Of a stretch of DNA of 64,000 nucleotides, positions 37,161 to 45,397 are shown piece by piece; the first letter of the stretch is position 1, and every line of letters begins with the position of its first letter. The notes below the pieces were generated by a model. The model was given only the letters and a program-made list of their open reading frames with translations. It had not been told where the DNA came from and made no database searches. The DNA is from Luteolibacter sp. Y139. Its GTDB lineage: Bacteria; Verrucomicrobiota; Verrucomicrobiia; Verrucomicrobiales; Akkermansiaceae. A program made the position numbers and the translations under genes. The stretch is from NCBI RefSeq assembly GCF_038066715.1, contig NZ_JBBUKT010000003.1:124001-188000 (forward strand), in the 5' to 3' direction.

Positions 37161-38042
37161 TCACAGCTTGGCCAACTCGCGCGCCACGATGATGAGCGTT
37201 TCCTTCACGCCCGGGGCGAAGCTGCCATCGTTCTGGATCGCCAGGACGACATTGCCTTCGCGGATGAACTCGATCGGCGAATTGCCAGCGACGAGTCGCA
37301 CCTGACCAGCGGGGAAGCCGAGGCCGTTCACGATCTTCTTGAACGCATCGACCGTGGCGACTTCGGCAGCCGGGATACGGGCGACGTGGCGGATGCCGGA
37401 AAGGCTGCGGGCGCGCTGGAGCATTTCCTCGGCACCGAGTTCACGATCGACGCCGAAGATGGCGCGGAGGGCAAGCTGGCGGATGGAGCTGGAATCGATT
37501 TCGGCGCTTTCGGTCACGGCAGAGGAAGAAGTCGGGGCTGGGGAGGCGGCCACCGGCGTGGCGGCAGGAGCAGGAGCTGGAGCAGCGGCGACGGGAGTCG
37601 CAGCAGGCGCAGGAGCGGCCACGGCAGCAGCCACAGGTGCTGGCGCGGGAGCAGCGGCAGGCTCCGCGGCGAAGCCAAACGGGCTGGAAGCAGGGGCCGC
37701 AGCTGGCACCGGCGGTGGCGAGCTGGCGAAAGGAGACGTGGCCTGAGCCGGCGCATCGAAGGGAGACGGGCTGGAAGTCTCAACCGTCGCGAAGGGCGAG
37801 CGGGCTTCCGGCGCCTCACCGGCAGCAGGACGACGCTCCGGAAGCTTCACCGGACGTCCGGGCTCGGCCGCCAGGCGGGTCGGATGGTCATCCTTCATCG
37901 CGGCAAACGGGGATTCCGGTTCGGAGACGATCGCGAAGGGGCTGGTCGCCGGGCCTTCGTCGGCGACGGCGAAAGGGCTCTTGGCGGGAGGGGCTGGAGC
38001 GAACCCCTCCTGGGGCTCGAAAATACCGCGGCTGCTGTTCAT
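37161..38042 (-). CDS. roadblock/MglB-like protein with N-terminal SPFA repeats
   Basis: 293 aa in two parts. Residues about 1-185 are low-complexity Ala/Pro with seven copies of a short motif S-P-F followed by A, D or G (AKSPFAV, TSPFAI, ESPFAA, RSPFAT, SPSPFDA, TSPFAS, SSPFGF). Residues about 190-293 form a compact alpha/beta domain (RQLALRAIFGVDRELGAEEM; VRLVAGNSPIEFIREGNVVLAIQNDG; ETLIIVARELAKL) compatible with a roadblock/LC7 fold. MglB-type roadblock proteins are GAPs or scaffolds for MglA, whose homologue is the next gene. The repeated SPFA peptides could be docking motifs. The roadblock call is inference. Confidence 0.65.
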   Translation of the reverse strand: MNSSRGIFEPQEGFAPAPPAKSPFAVADEGPATSPFAIVSEPESPFAAMKDDHPTRLAAEPGRPVKLPERRPAAGEAPEARSPFATVETSSPSPFDAPAQATSPFASSPPPVPAAAPASSPFGFAAEPAAAPAPAPVAAAVAAPAPAATPVAAAPAPAPAATPVAASPAPTSSSAVTESAEIDSSSIRQLALRAIFGVDRELGAEEMLQRARSLSGIRHVARIPAAEVATVDAFKKIVNGLGFPAGQVRLVAGNSPIEFIREGNVVLAIQNDGSFAPGVKETLIIVARELAKL

Positions 38043-38061
38043 TGGGGCTGACTTTTGTTAG

Positions 38062-38092
38062 AAAAACGAGCTATCCGGAGCAGTGAATAGCT
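38062..38092 (-). terminator. probable terminator of the tonB-exbB-exbD-def transcript
   Basis: Read on the minus strand, AGCTATTC (38092-38085) pairs with GGATAGCT (38076-38069) with one wobble, then CG and five T. A TTCTAACA octamer overlaps the T-run. Confidence 0.55.
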
Positions 38093-38133
38093 TTGGCTTC
38101 CCAAAAAGTCGAGCCTTCAATCCCCGTGGGACG

Positions 38134-38682
38134 TCATTCCTCCGCAGCCAGTCGCTTTAACTTCCGCCGCAGGCTGATCTTGGTGGCCGGTGCCACGCGA
38201 TCAATGAAAAGGATACCATTGAGATGATCCGTCTCGTGCTGCAATGCGCGGGCGAGCAGACCATCGGTCTCGATCTCCAGCACCGTGCCATCGAGCTGCG
38301 GCAGCTTCGCCTTCAACGCGCCGGGCCGGCTGACATCGGCACGCAGGTCGCGGATGCTGAGGCAGCCCTCGGTGTCCTTCTCCTTGGGGCCGGTGAATTC
38401 CAGCTCGGGATTGATGAAGACGAGCGGCATGATCGAACTCAGCGGCGCGTCTTCACCGGCGACCTTGAGGAAGGTGATGCACTCGGGATCATGCGCCACA
38501 TCGACCACCGCGAGGCGGATGGCCACGCCGATCTGCGGCGCGGCGAGGCCGACGCCATTGGCATCATACATCGTTTCGAGCATGTCGGCGGCAAGCTTGC
38601 GCAGGTCGTCATCGACCGTTTCGACGGGCTTGCAGCGTTCGCGGAGGACGGGGTGTCCGTATTGGACGATATCGAGGATCAT
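38134..38682 (-). CDS. def: peptide deformylase
   Basis: 182 aa, normal length. All three deformylase motifs are present: GVGLAAPQIG, EGCLS with the metal-binding Cys, and QHETDHLNG with the two His ligands and catalytic Glu. It removes the N-formyl group from nascent proteins. The start codon overlaps the exbD stop by 4 bases (ATGA), so translation is probably coupled to the Ton/Tol-type operon. Confidence 0.96.
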   Translation of the reverse strand: MILDIVQYGHPVLRERCKPVETVDDDLRKLAADMLETMYDANGVGLAAPQIGVAIRLAVVDVAHDPECITFLKVAGEDAPLSSIMPLVFINPELEFTGPKEKDTEGCLSIRDLRADVSRPGALKAKLPQLDGTVLEIETDGLLARALQHETDHLNGILFIDRVAPATKISLRRKLKRLAAEE

Positions 38683-39119
38683 TTCGAGGAACTATCCGCA
38701 TCCTGCGGCAGGCGGATACGGGCGGGCACGTCCTTAATCGGGATGCCCGCGCGGGTCAACGCGTCCCACACGCCGAGCAATTTCTCCAGCGGCACCTGCT
38801 TGTCCGCCTCCAGCTCCAGCTTGCGGCCGGGGTTCTCCTTCGAGAAGGCCTTCAGGTAGGAATCCAGCAGCTCCACATCCGGCACGGACACGGCGTCGAG
38901 GGTGATCTTGCCTTCCTTGTCGAGGGCGAGGATCGAGCGCACATCGATCACGGATGAGCCAGAAACCTCCTTCACCGTGGGCAACTCGATCGGCAGCACG
39001 CTGCGCGGCTTCTTGAAGGTGGTCGAGACCACCAGGAAGATCAGAATGACGAAAAGCAGGTCGATCATGGGGACCACCGGCACCCCACGGGACTTGCGGA
39101 CAGGATGTTCGAATCGCAT
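38679..39119 (-). CDS. ExbD/TolR-family biopolymer transport protein
   Basis: 146 aa from the ATG ending at 39119 (10 bases after the exbB-like stop). One N-terminal TM helix with the conserved, proton-path Asp in VPMIDLLFVILIFLVVS, then a periplasmic domain of about 100 residues. Works with the ExbB-like neighbour as the proton-driven stator. ExbD and TolR cannot be told apart here. Confidence 0.92.
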   Translation of the reverse strand: MRFEHPVRKSRGVPVVPMIDLLFVILIFLVVSTTFKKPRSVLPIELPTVKEVSGSSVIDVRSILALDKEGKITLDAVSVPDVELLDSYLKAFSKENPGRKLELEADKQVPLEKLLGVWDALTRAGIPIKDVPARIRLPQDADSSSK

Positions 39120-39129
39120 GGCCGGCGGA

Positions 39130-39837
39130 TCAGGCGGTGACTTGCGCGGACGGACGGGCGGGCACGGCGGCGGTGACCTCACAGGTGCGGGCGAAGCCGG
39201 CCAGCAGCCCCTCCAGACGGGCCACGAACATGTCGATGCGGCGGAGGAAAATGGCGTGGGCGACGATCGCGGGCACCGCCAGCGCCAGACCGAAAACGGT
39301 GGAATTCAGCGCCTCGCTGATACCCCGCGAGACCAGCGTGGGATCGGGATTCTCGCCCAGGCCGCCGAACATCACGACCAGGCCGCTGGCCATGCCGAGC
39401 AGTCCTAACAGCGGAGCCAGGCTGACGATGACGTCGATGGCGGACATGCCGGTGTGGAGGCGCAGCACTTCCTCGCGGGCCGACGCCTGGACGGCGGTGG
39501 TGATTTGCTCGCGGGTCTCGCCGCGATGGCGCAGCGCGATGCCACAGAGCCGGGCCAAGGGTGTGCGACCGTCCTTGATCTCGTCGAACAAGCCGGGGCT
39601 CGCCTCATGCTGGTGCTCATATTCGCGCAGCTTCCGCTCCAGGCCGGTTGGCACGATGAGATCGCGGCGCAGCGAGAGCAGTTTGAAGAAGATCGCTGCC
39701 ACTAGGACGAAGGAGCAGAGACCCAGCAGGATCATGCAGTAGCCGCCATCGGCGAAGAACTGCCAGACCTTCCCGACGATGGACTTTTCCGGGCCCGGCG
39801 CGGTGACGGCGGCAGCGAGATACAAAGGAAGGGACAT
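39130..39837 (-). CDS. ExbB/TolQ/MotA-family proton channel protein
   Basis: 235 aa. An N-terminal TM near residue 35-55, a cytoplasmic loop, and a C-terminal pair of TMs with the family signature VSLAPLLGLLGMASGLVVMFGG and ISEALNSTVFGLALAVPAIVAH. Three TM helices total. Start is 4 bases after the tonB-like stop; forms the motor with ExbD. Confidence 0.94.
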   Translation of the reverse strand: MSLPLYLAAAVTAPGPEKSIVGKVWQFFADGGYCMILLGLCSFVLVAAIFFKLLSLRRDLIVPTGLERKLREYEHQHEASPGLFDEIKDGRTPLARLCGIALRHRGETREQITTAVQASAREEVLRLHTGMSAIDVIVSLAPLLGLLGMASGLVVMFGGLGENPDPTLVSRGISEALNSTVFGLALAVPAIVAHAIFLRRIDMFVARLEGLLAGFARTCEVTAAVPARPSAQVTA

Positions 39838-39840
39838 GAG

Positions 39841-41058
39841 CTAGAAACTGAAACGGTAGAGAAGTTCGAGCGGCTCGCCATCGAGCTGCTTTTTCAGATC
39901 CGCCGGCATGGCGGGAATCTCGGCGTGATTGATGGCGTTGAGAGTGAATCCTTTGGGGATCGCGCCGACCTGGAGGGCCTCGACGACGCGGATCTCTTTC
40001 ACCTTCCCCTTGGCATCCAGCATGAAGCTCATGGTGAGCATGCCGGGGGTGATGTAGTCGCGGTTGCGGACGCAGTTGAGCTGCCACTCCTTTTCCACTG
40101 CGCGGCTGACAGCGGCGTGATAGCGGCCGAGCACGGAATCCTCCACATTCAGGGCGGAGCGGCCGCTGCGGGAGATAGAGCCGACGAGGCGGGTCTTGCT
40201 CTGGTTGCCGCGGAAGCCGGGCGCGTTCGGATTGGTGGCCGGTTTCGGCTGCTGCTGGGCCTGTTGTTGCTGCGCTTGCTGGCCTTCCGACTTGCGCTCT
40301 TCCACGGCCTTCTTGGTCTCGTCTTCCGGCTTGGCCTCCTTCACCCGGCGCTCCACCGGCAAGGGGCCATCCGCCAGGCGCTCACGGGTTTCTTCGGTCG
40401 GCGGCGTCTCCGGTTGCGGCTCGGTCGTTGTTCCCTCGTGCTTCGGAGTCGTCTCCGCGGTCGTGGCCGGGGAGGGCTCGGCAGGAGTGGGAGCAGGAGG
40501 AGTCGGAGGAGCTGGAGTCGACAAAGGCGAAGGCATCTCCGGCTCCTTCGTGGCGTCCCGCTTGATGCGGTCGTGCGCCAGATCTCCGTCCTGATAGTGG
40601 CTCCGGGTGGTCTCCAGCTCGTCCTCGTAAAGCGTATCCCTGCCCTTCTGGGCGATCTGTTCCTGCGCCCCGGTAACCGGAGTGTCATCACTGGTCGCGC
40701 GGGTATTCCGCTCGCCCATGAAATCCGGCCGCTCGGGCGCCACTTCTTCCTGATCCACCGAAGTCCGGGCGAATTGCGACGGTGGTGGTGGCGGAGCCGC
40801 GGGCTGGGCCGGAGCTGGCTCGACCGCAGGAGCAGGCGGCGGCGGGCTGGGTGCAGCCCGCTCGATCATTTCGGGAATGATCGTCGCCACCGAGCTGCTG
40901 GTGGCGACGGGGTCCCGCGGCGGGGTGTGCAGGGCGATCTTCGCCAAAACCCACACGGCGATCACCGACAGCCCCACCAGATTGACCAGTGCAGACGCGA
41001 CGAAAGCCACCACCCACAATCGGGCTTGGCTTTCGTAAGGATTTGCGGCCGCGCTCAT
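39841..41058 (-). CDS. TonB/TolA-like energy transducer
   Basis: 405 aa from the ATG ending at 41058. One TM helix at about residues 14-43, a long Pro/Ala/Glu-rich periplasmic spacer with a Gln-rich stretch near residue 275, and a C-terminal domain of about 100 residues (SVLGRYHAAVSRAVEKEWQL ... GMLTMSFMLDAKGKVKEIRVVEA) that matches the TonB-C/TolA-C fold. Followed directly by exbB- and exbD-like genes. It would transmit inner-membrane proton energy to outer-membrane receptors or the Tol-Pal complex; no receptor is adjacent. Confidence 0.87.
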   Translation of the reverse strand: MSAAANPYESQARLWVVAFVASALVNLVGLSVIAVWVLAKIALHTPPRDPVATSSSVATIIPEMIERAAPSPPPPAPAVEPAPAQPAAPPPPPSQFARTSVDQEEVAPERPDFMGERNTRATSDDTPVTGAQEQIAQKGRDTLYEDELETTRSHYQDGDLAHDRIKRDATKEPEMPSPLSTPAPPTPPAPTPAEPSPATTAETTPKHEGTTTEPQPETPPTEETRERLADGPLPVERRVKEAKPEDETKKAVEERKSEGQQAQQQQAQQQPKPATNPNAPGFRGNQSKTRLVGSISRSGRSALNVEDSVLGRYHAAVSRAVEKEWQLNCVRNRDYITPGMLTMSFMLDAKGKVKEIRVVEALQVGAIPKGFTLNAINHAEIPAMPADLKKQLDGEPLELLYRFSF

Positions 41059-41116
41059 GGGAACACGGCGGCGACCCTTCACCGAAACGGGCGATCCTGC
41101 AATCCGGGAAATCCGC

Positions 41117-41560
41117 TCACCATTCTTCCACGTTCGACGGCTCGTGGGCTCCGGTAGTCGCGAGCGAGCACCCGAGATACAGGCTGCCGAGCGGAGGAAT
41201 GAGATCTCCGGTCGTGGAGTAGTTGCCGTGGCCGGGGCACTCCGGCATCACTTCCACGTAGCGGCCGAGGCCGATGATTTCGGACTGCAATCCCGAGACG
41301 GTTTCGCCCGGATTGTGACCGCTGAGGTTGGAATAGCTGCGGACGCCCTTCTGAACCGATTGCAGGTTCAAGATGCACAGCACCCGGTCGGAGCCGTTCT
41401 TCCAAGCGTTTGCGCCAATGAAGAGGACGGAGATCAGGGTGAGCAGGACGAGGATGACGACAGTGAGCTCTAGGAGGGTCATCCCCCGAGCCCGGACATG
41501 GTTAGTACGGCGGCTCCGGCGGGAAAACCCGGAGTGCCCGATTTGGCTGGCTGGTTTCAT
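41117..41560 (-). CDS. type II/IV pseudopilin-like protein
   Basis: 147 aa from the ATG ending at 41560. Basic leader (MKPASQIGHSGFSRRSRRTN) then RARGMTLLELTVVILVLL: a prepilin-peptidase site G/MTLLE with Glu at +5 and a hydrophobic helix. The C-terminal globular part is short. Single pseudopilins of this kind are abundant in Verrucomicrobiota without a neighbouring secretion operon, as here. Confidence 0.88.
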   Translation of the reverse strand: MKPASQIGHSGFSRRSRRTNHVRARGMTLLELTVVILVLLTLISVLFIGANAWKNGSDRVLCILNLQSVQKGVRSYSNLSGHNPGETVSGLQSEIIGLGRYVEVMPECPGHGNYSTTGDLIPPLGSLYLGCSLATTGAHEPSNVEEW

Positions 41561-41654
41561 GGGTGGGACAGGTGAACATTGCGGGGAGCACCCTAAGATT
41601 AAAATATCAGCCCTCTGAAACAAGCTTATTCTAAAAACATTCTCGCTTAACGTA

Positions 41655-42986
41655 TTATCGACCTCGCGAGAGCTTCCAGCACTCCAGGAACCCGCTGGCG
41701 AAGTCCTCCGGCCGGGCGGCGATCCACCGGTCGAGCTCATCCGGCCGCATCCACATTGCGGCCTCCACTTCCGCACAGGGGAAACGCGGGGAGCCATCCC
41801 ACCGGCAAACATAAAGCCGCACGTGCTCCCATCCGGTGGCTTCGCACGGGAGAATGCTGCCAACTTCCTGAATCGGCACCCCGGTGACGCCCATTTCCTC
41901 CTCCAACTCGCGGACCGCGGCAACGGCGTAGTCCTCGCCGGCATCCAGATGCCCGGAAACACTGGAATCCCAGACGCCCGGGTGGGCGTCCTTGAAGCGC
42001 GACCGCTTTTGCAGCAACAGGTCGCCGTGACGATTCACGACGAAGACGTGGACCGCACGGTGGAGCAGGCCCTTTTCATGGACCTCCCGCCGCGTCGCCT
42101 GCCCGGTGACCTGGTCGTCCATGTCCACAACGTCGAAGATCTCCTCGCCGCGCTGGGGCACATCCCGCAGCGGATGATCGTCGTAAACCCGGGCCAGCTC
42201 GATCCATTGCTCCAGTGAAAGCGCCTCCCCTCTGACCGTGGCAGGCACTCCGAGGCCGGTATGGACCTCCTCCCATGGCGGATTTTCGGGCATCTGCTTG
42301 CCCATCTGCTTGCGCCGTTGGGCGAAGCCACGGCGGATCATCTCGTCGAAACGGCGGGCGTCGAAGGCCGGAAATTCTTTCCCCCGCGGGGTCAGCAGCG
42401 CCACCGAGGAGTCGATCTGTGGCCGCGGATGGAAGGCCTCCGGCGGCACCGTCCGCAGCGGCTTCACCTGCCACTCGCTCTGCACCCGCAGCGTCAGCAC
42501 GCCGTAGTCCTTGGTGCTCGGGCCGGCGGCGAGGCGGTCGATCACCTCCTTCTGCAGCATGATGACGGCGAGTTCGAAGGGATTCGGGCGGGACAGGAAA
42601 TTCCGCAAAATGGCGCCGCCGCAAGAATAGGGCAGGTTTCCCAAAAACTTCACCGGACGGTGCTGCCACAGCACCCGCGAGTCGAATTTCACCCCATCGG
42701 CGTGATGGACCTCCACGCTCGGCTCATGGGCGAAGCGTCCTTTCAAAAACGCCGCCAGCCGTGAGTCGAACTCTACCAGCACGATCCGCCGCACCCGGCC
42801 GACGAGGTGCTCGGTCAGCGCTCCGGTACCCGGGCCCACCTCCACGATGGTATCCTCCGGCCGGGCATCCAGCTGGTCGGTGATCCACCGCGCCATGTTC
42901 GGATCGCTGAGGAAATTCTGGCCAAGCTGGCGGCTGGGCATCACCCCGGCAACTTCCAGGGCATCGCGGATCTCGTGTCCCGTCAC
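41655..42986 (-). CDS. ksgA: KsgA (16S rRNA dimethyladenosine transferase) fused to a NUDIX hydrolase
   Basis: 443 aa, against about 270 for normal KsgA. Start is taken as the GTG ending at 42986 because VTGHEIRDALEVAGVMPSRQLGQNFL is where KsgA begins; the frame remains open upstream but that part does not look coding. Residues 1-272: KsgA, with SAM motif VEVGPGTGA (48-56) and catalytic NLPY (117-120). Residues about 283-430: NUDIX hydrolase of the Idi-like group, with FDVVDMDDQVTG at its start and a complete NUDIX box GHLDAGEDYAVAAVRELEEEMGV (345-367). The two parts are joined without a stop. KsgA dimethylates A1518/A1519 in ribosome assembly; the NUDIX substrate is unknown. Confidence 0.9.
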   Translation of the reverse strand: MTGHEIRDALEVAGVMPSRQLGQNFLSDPNMARWITDQLDARPEDTIVEVGPGTGALTEHLVGRVRRIVLVEFDSRLAAFLKGRFAHEPSVEVHHADGVKFDSRVLWQHRPVKFLGNLPYSCGGAILRNFLSRPNPFELAVIMLQKEVIDRLAAGPSTKDYGVLTLRVQSEWQVKPLRTVPPEAFHPRPQIDSSVALLTPRGKEFPAFDARRFDEMIRRGFAQRRKQMGKQMPENPPWEEVHTGLGVPATVRGEALSLEQWIELARVYDDHPLRDVPQRGEEIFDVVDMDDQVTGQATRREVHEKGLLHRAVHVFVVNRHGDLLLQKRSRFKDAHPGVWDSSVSGHLDAGEDYAVAAVRELEEEMGVTGVPIQEVGSILPCEATGWEHVRLYVCRWDGSPRFPCAEVEAAMWMRPDELDRWIAARPEDFASGFLECWKLSRGR

Positions 42987-43059
42987 GCCGCGAGCGATGC
43001 CCCCTTGTCCGCCCCGCGACAAGAGCGCTTTTGTGTCCGGGCGTTGGAAATCCTCCCCG

Positions 43060-43242
43060 AAAAAAATCTGAGAAACCTTTGAACGGATCTCTGAATGGCA
43101 GGTCAGACCCCTTTGAAAACCGCGCGCAAGTGCAGTTTTCATGTAAGGGTGAACAGCAGTTGTCAGCTTTCGCCAGGCTTGCCTGGCAGGGTTGACGAAC
43201 TTGGCCGCCGGGGAGTGGGTGCTCCCCGGCGGCTCTTTTTTT
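43060..43242 (+). ncRNA. candidate small RNA or attenuated leader ending in an orphan terminator
   Basis: The 361-base gap between the divergent ksgA fusion and the PpiD-like gene contains a plus-strand terminator with no plus-strand gene before it. Upstream of it are further inverted repeats: TGAAAAC (43114 area) with GTTTTCA (43134 area), and GCCAGGC (43172-43178) with GCCTGGC (43181-43187). The start at 43060 is a guess. Either an independent small RNA or the leader of the gene starting at 43348 is possible; I recognise no known family. Confidence 0.4.
43204..43242 (+). terminator. strong intrinsic terminator with no gene upstream
   Basis: Perfect 11-bp stem (43204-43214 with 43223-43233), 8-base loop, tail TCTTTTTTT. 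On the minus strand no T-run follows the stem, so the direction is plus. The nearest upstream gene is on the opposite strand. Confidence 0.9.
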
Positions 43243-43347
43243 GCCCGGATGCGTCGTGTTTGAGGCCGCGAATAAGGGTTGAAGCCGTCCCGACGGGTCC
43301 CTTTACTTCCGCGCCCCGCGAGGGACACCCAAGAAGAAGTAGCGTCC

Positions 43348-44988
43348 ATGATCGAACACCTCCGCAAATACACCGGCCTGATCATCTTTGTGATCGCCTT
43401 GCTTTTCGTCGGCCTGGCCTTCTTCGGCGACAATGTGGCCAAGAGTCATCGCGGCACGAACGATCCCCTGGCCCTTTCCGTGGATGGCCGCCAGTACACC
43501 ATGAGCGAGGTGCAAAAGCTCGGCAGCGCCCCGATGGTGATCGCGCAGAACTTCCGCATGTTCGAGATGTTCGATTTCCTCAGCACGCTGGGAGCTTTCG
43601 GCGGTGGGGATGAGACGGAGCATCGCTTTTTCGTCAACCGCTTGAACGTCCGCCAGGCTGCCGAGGAGTTCGGCGTGTATCCTTCGAAGGAGGACATCAC
43701 CGCGGAGATCAAGAAGATGACCAGCTTCCAGGGCGCCGATGGTGGCTATGACCAGCAGCGCTACAATGACTTCGCCAAGTCGCTCGGCCACGGCATGACC
43801 GAGACCGACTTCATCGACATCATTCGCGACGTCCTCGCCACCCGCAAGCTGAGCGAAATCATCGGCGGCGGCCTCGCAGTCGACCGCACCCTGGCTGCCC
43901 AGCAGGTCACCAGCCGCGACCAGCAGGTCGCCATCCAGCTTGCCCGCGTTCCGCTTTCGAAATTCCAAGAGGAGCTGAAGCCCACCGATGACGAGCTGAA
44001 GGCCCAGTGGGAAACCACCAAGGAAAAGTACCAGACCGACCGGAAGATCAAACTCTCCTACGTCATCGCCAAGCCGACCTACCCGGAACTGCCGAAGGAC
44101 GAGGCCAAGCTGCCCGACGCCGTCACCGACGAGCAGAAGAAGGAAGCCGAAAAGAAAGCGGCCGACAAGAAGGCCGCCGACCAAGCCAAGCTCGACGAGG
44201 ACAAGCGCCGCATCGACACCGAACTGGCCGACACCGTGGACAGCTTCCTGCAGCAGATCGAAGCCAGCGAAGGCAAGGACTTCGCCAAGCTCACCGAAGA
44301 GAACGGCTGGAAGATCGTCACCACCGATCTCTTCGCCCGCAGCGCCCTGCCCGTCGAACTGAACGGCAACACCCGCTCGAAATCCGATCCCGTTCCGGTC
44401 GGCGACATCCTCTTCAAGATCACTCCCGGCACTGACACGATGTCGCGCTACAGCGAGGCCCTGCCGATCGCCGACGGAGCCTTCCTTGTCGCCCACCTCG
44501 ACGAAGCCGAGGAGCCGCGCACCAAGACCTTTGACGAGGCCAAGGAACAAGTCCGCGTCGACTACATCGCCGACAAGGCCGGCGAAGCGCTCAAGAAGGC
44601 CGCTGATGAAAAGGCCACCAAGATCCGCGAGGCTCTCACCGCCGGCAAGTCCTTCGCTGATGCCGCCAAGGAGCAAGGCCTGGAAGTGAAGTCGCTCGGA
44701 CCCTTCAAGGCCACCGACAAGATCCCCGACGAAGCCGACGTCTCGACCCTCTTCGAAACCGCCTCGATGGTGGATCCTGGCAAGCTCGCCGATCCCGTCA
44801 TGAAGCCGGACGGTGCCACCTTCGTCTTCGTCGAAAAGCGCGAGGTCGTGAGGGATGACAAGCGTGCCGAGCGCATCAACCAATCCGTGACCGGCCTCAC
44901 CACGAACCAGCAGCGCATCGCCTTCTCGGCATGGCTGGAGGAAAAGCTGACCGCCACCCAGATCACCGATCTTCGCAAGAAGCCCTGA
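43348..44988 (+). CDS. membrane-anchored PpiD/SurA-like periplasmic foldase
   Basis: 546 aa from the ATG at 43348 (purine-rich AAGAAGAAG about 10 bases upstream). Short cytoplasmic start (MIEHLRKYTG), one TM helix (LIIFVIALLFVGLAFFG), then a SurA-N-type helical domain (ALSVDGRQYTMSEVQKLG, AAEEFGVYPSKEDI), a Lys/Ala-rich charged helix around 285-320, and a C-terminal parvulin-like region with PVGDILFKITPG. Architecture matches PpiD, which chaperones outer-membrane and secreted proteins near the translocon. First of a run with a TPR gene and metG. Confidence 0.85.
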   Translation: MIEHLRKYTGLIIFVIALLFVGLAFFGDNVAKSHRGTNDPLALSVDGRQYTMSEVQKLGSAPMVIAQNFRMFEMFDFLSTLGAFGGGDETEHRFFVNRLNVRQAAEEFGVYPSKEDITAEIKKMTSFQGADGGYDQQRYNDFAKSLGHGMTETDFIDIIRDVLATRKLSEIIGGGLAVDRTLAAQQVTSRDQQVAIQLARVPLSKFQEELKPTDDELKAQWETTKEKYQTDRKIKLSYVIAKPTYPELPKDEAKLPDAVTDEQKKEAEKKAADKKAADQAKLDEDKRRIDTELADTVDSFLQQIEASEGKDFAKLTEENGWKIVTTDLFARSALPVELNGNTRSKSDPVPVGDILFKITPGTDTMSRYSEALPIADGAFLVAHLDEAEEPRTKTFDEAKEQVRVDYIADKAGEALKKAADEKATKIREALTAGKSFADAAKEQGLEVKSLGPFKATDKIPDEADVSTLFETASMVDPGKLADPVMKPDGATFVFVEKREVVRDDKRAERINQSVTGLTTNQQRIAFSAWLEEKLTATQITDLRKKP

Positions 44989-45016
44989 CCGCCTCCGTTC
45001 CGGAGCCCCGCAGCCC

Positions 45017-45364
45017 ATGCCCGACTCCGAACTCGACTCGCTCTTTGACGATGCCAACGGCGCCCTTGCCCTTGGCGAGCTGGACGAAGCAGCGGCCCTC
45101 TATCGCCGCTGCGTCGCCATCGATCCCGACTTCTTCGATGGCTGGCATGCCCTCGGCATGTGCCTGTTGAAGCTCGGCCAAGTGAAGGAAGCCATCGGCT
45201 GCGGCCTGCAGGCGACCACCCTGCGGCCGAACGACCTGCTCGCCTGGACCGGCCTCTCGCAGATGTACGTCCGCGACGGCCAGATTGGCGAAGCCGAGTT
45301 CGCCAAGGGCAACGCGCGCATTCTCTCGTTAGGCGGTAAGGTGGTCAGGGATTCTTCCCACTGA
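45017..45364 (+). CDS. small cytoplasmic TPR protein
   Basis: 115 aa without a signal peptide. Two to three TPR units: ANGALALGELDEAAALYRRC, GWHALGMCLLKLGQVKEAI and AWTGLSQMYVRDGQIGEAE. It sits 28 bases after the PpiD-like gene and 33 before metG, so it is probably cotranscribed; partner unknown. It contains the TTA codon in TCG-TTA-GGC noted under the octamer finding. Confidence 0.85.
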   Translation: MPDSELDSLFDDANGALALGELDEAAALYRRCVAIDPDFFDGWHALGMCLLKLGQVKEAIGCGLQATTLRPNDLLAWTGLSQMYVRDGQIGEAEFAKGNARILSLGGKVVRDSSH

Positions 45365-45382
45365 TCACCTGTCACTGATCAC
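45359..45382. repeat. 10-base direct repeat upstream of metG
   Basis: CACTGATCAC occurs at 45359-45368 and 45373-45382, 14 bases apart, just before the metG start. Each copy contains the palindrome TGATCA. It could be an operator, or chance in a short gap. Confidence 0.4.
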
Positions 45383-45397
45383 TTTTCACTCTCTGCC

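Noticed and set aside
42987-43442. N-terminal extension of the KsgA-NUDIX frame by about 150 codons
   Set aside because: KsgA begins at the VTGHEIRDAL motif; the upstream part has no family match, crosses the orphan terminator and overlaps the start of the divergent foldase gene.
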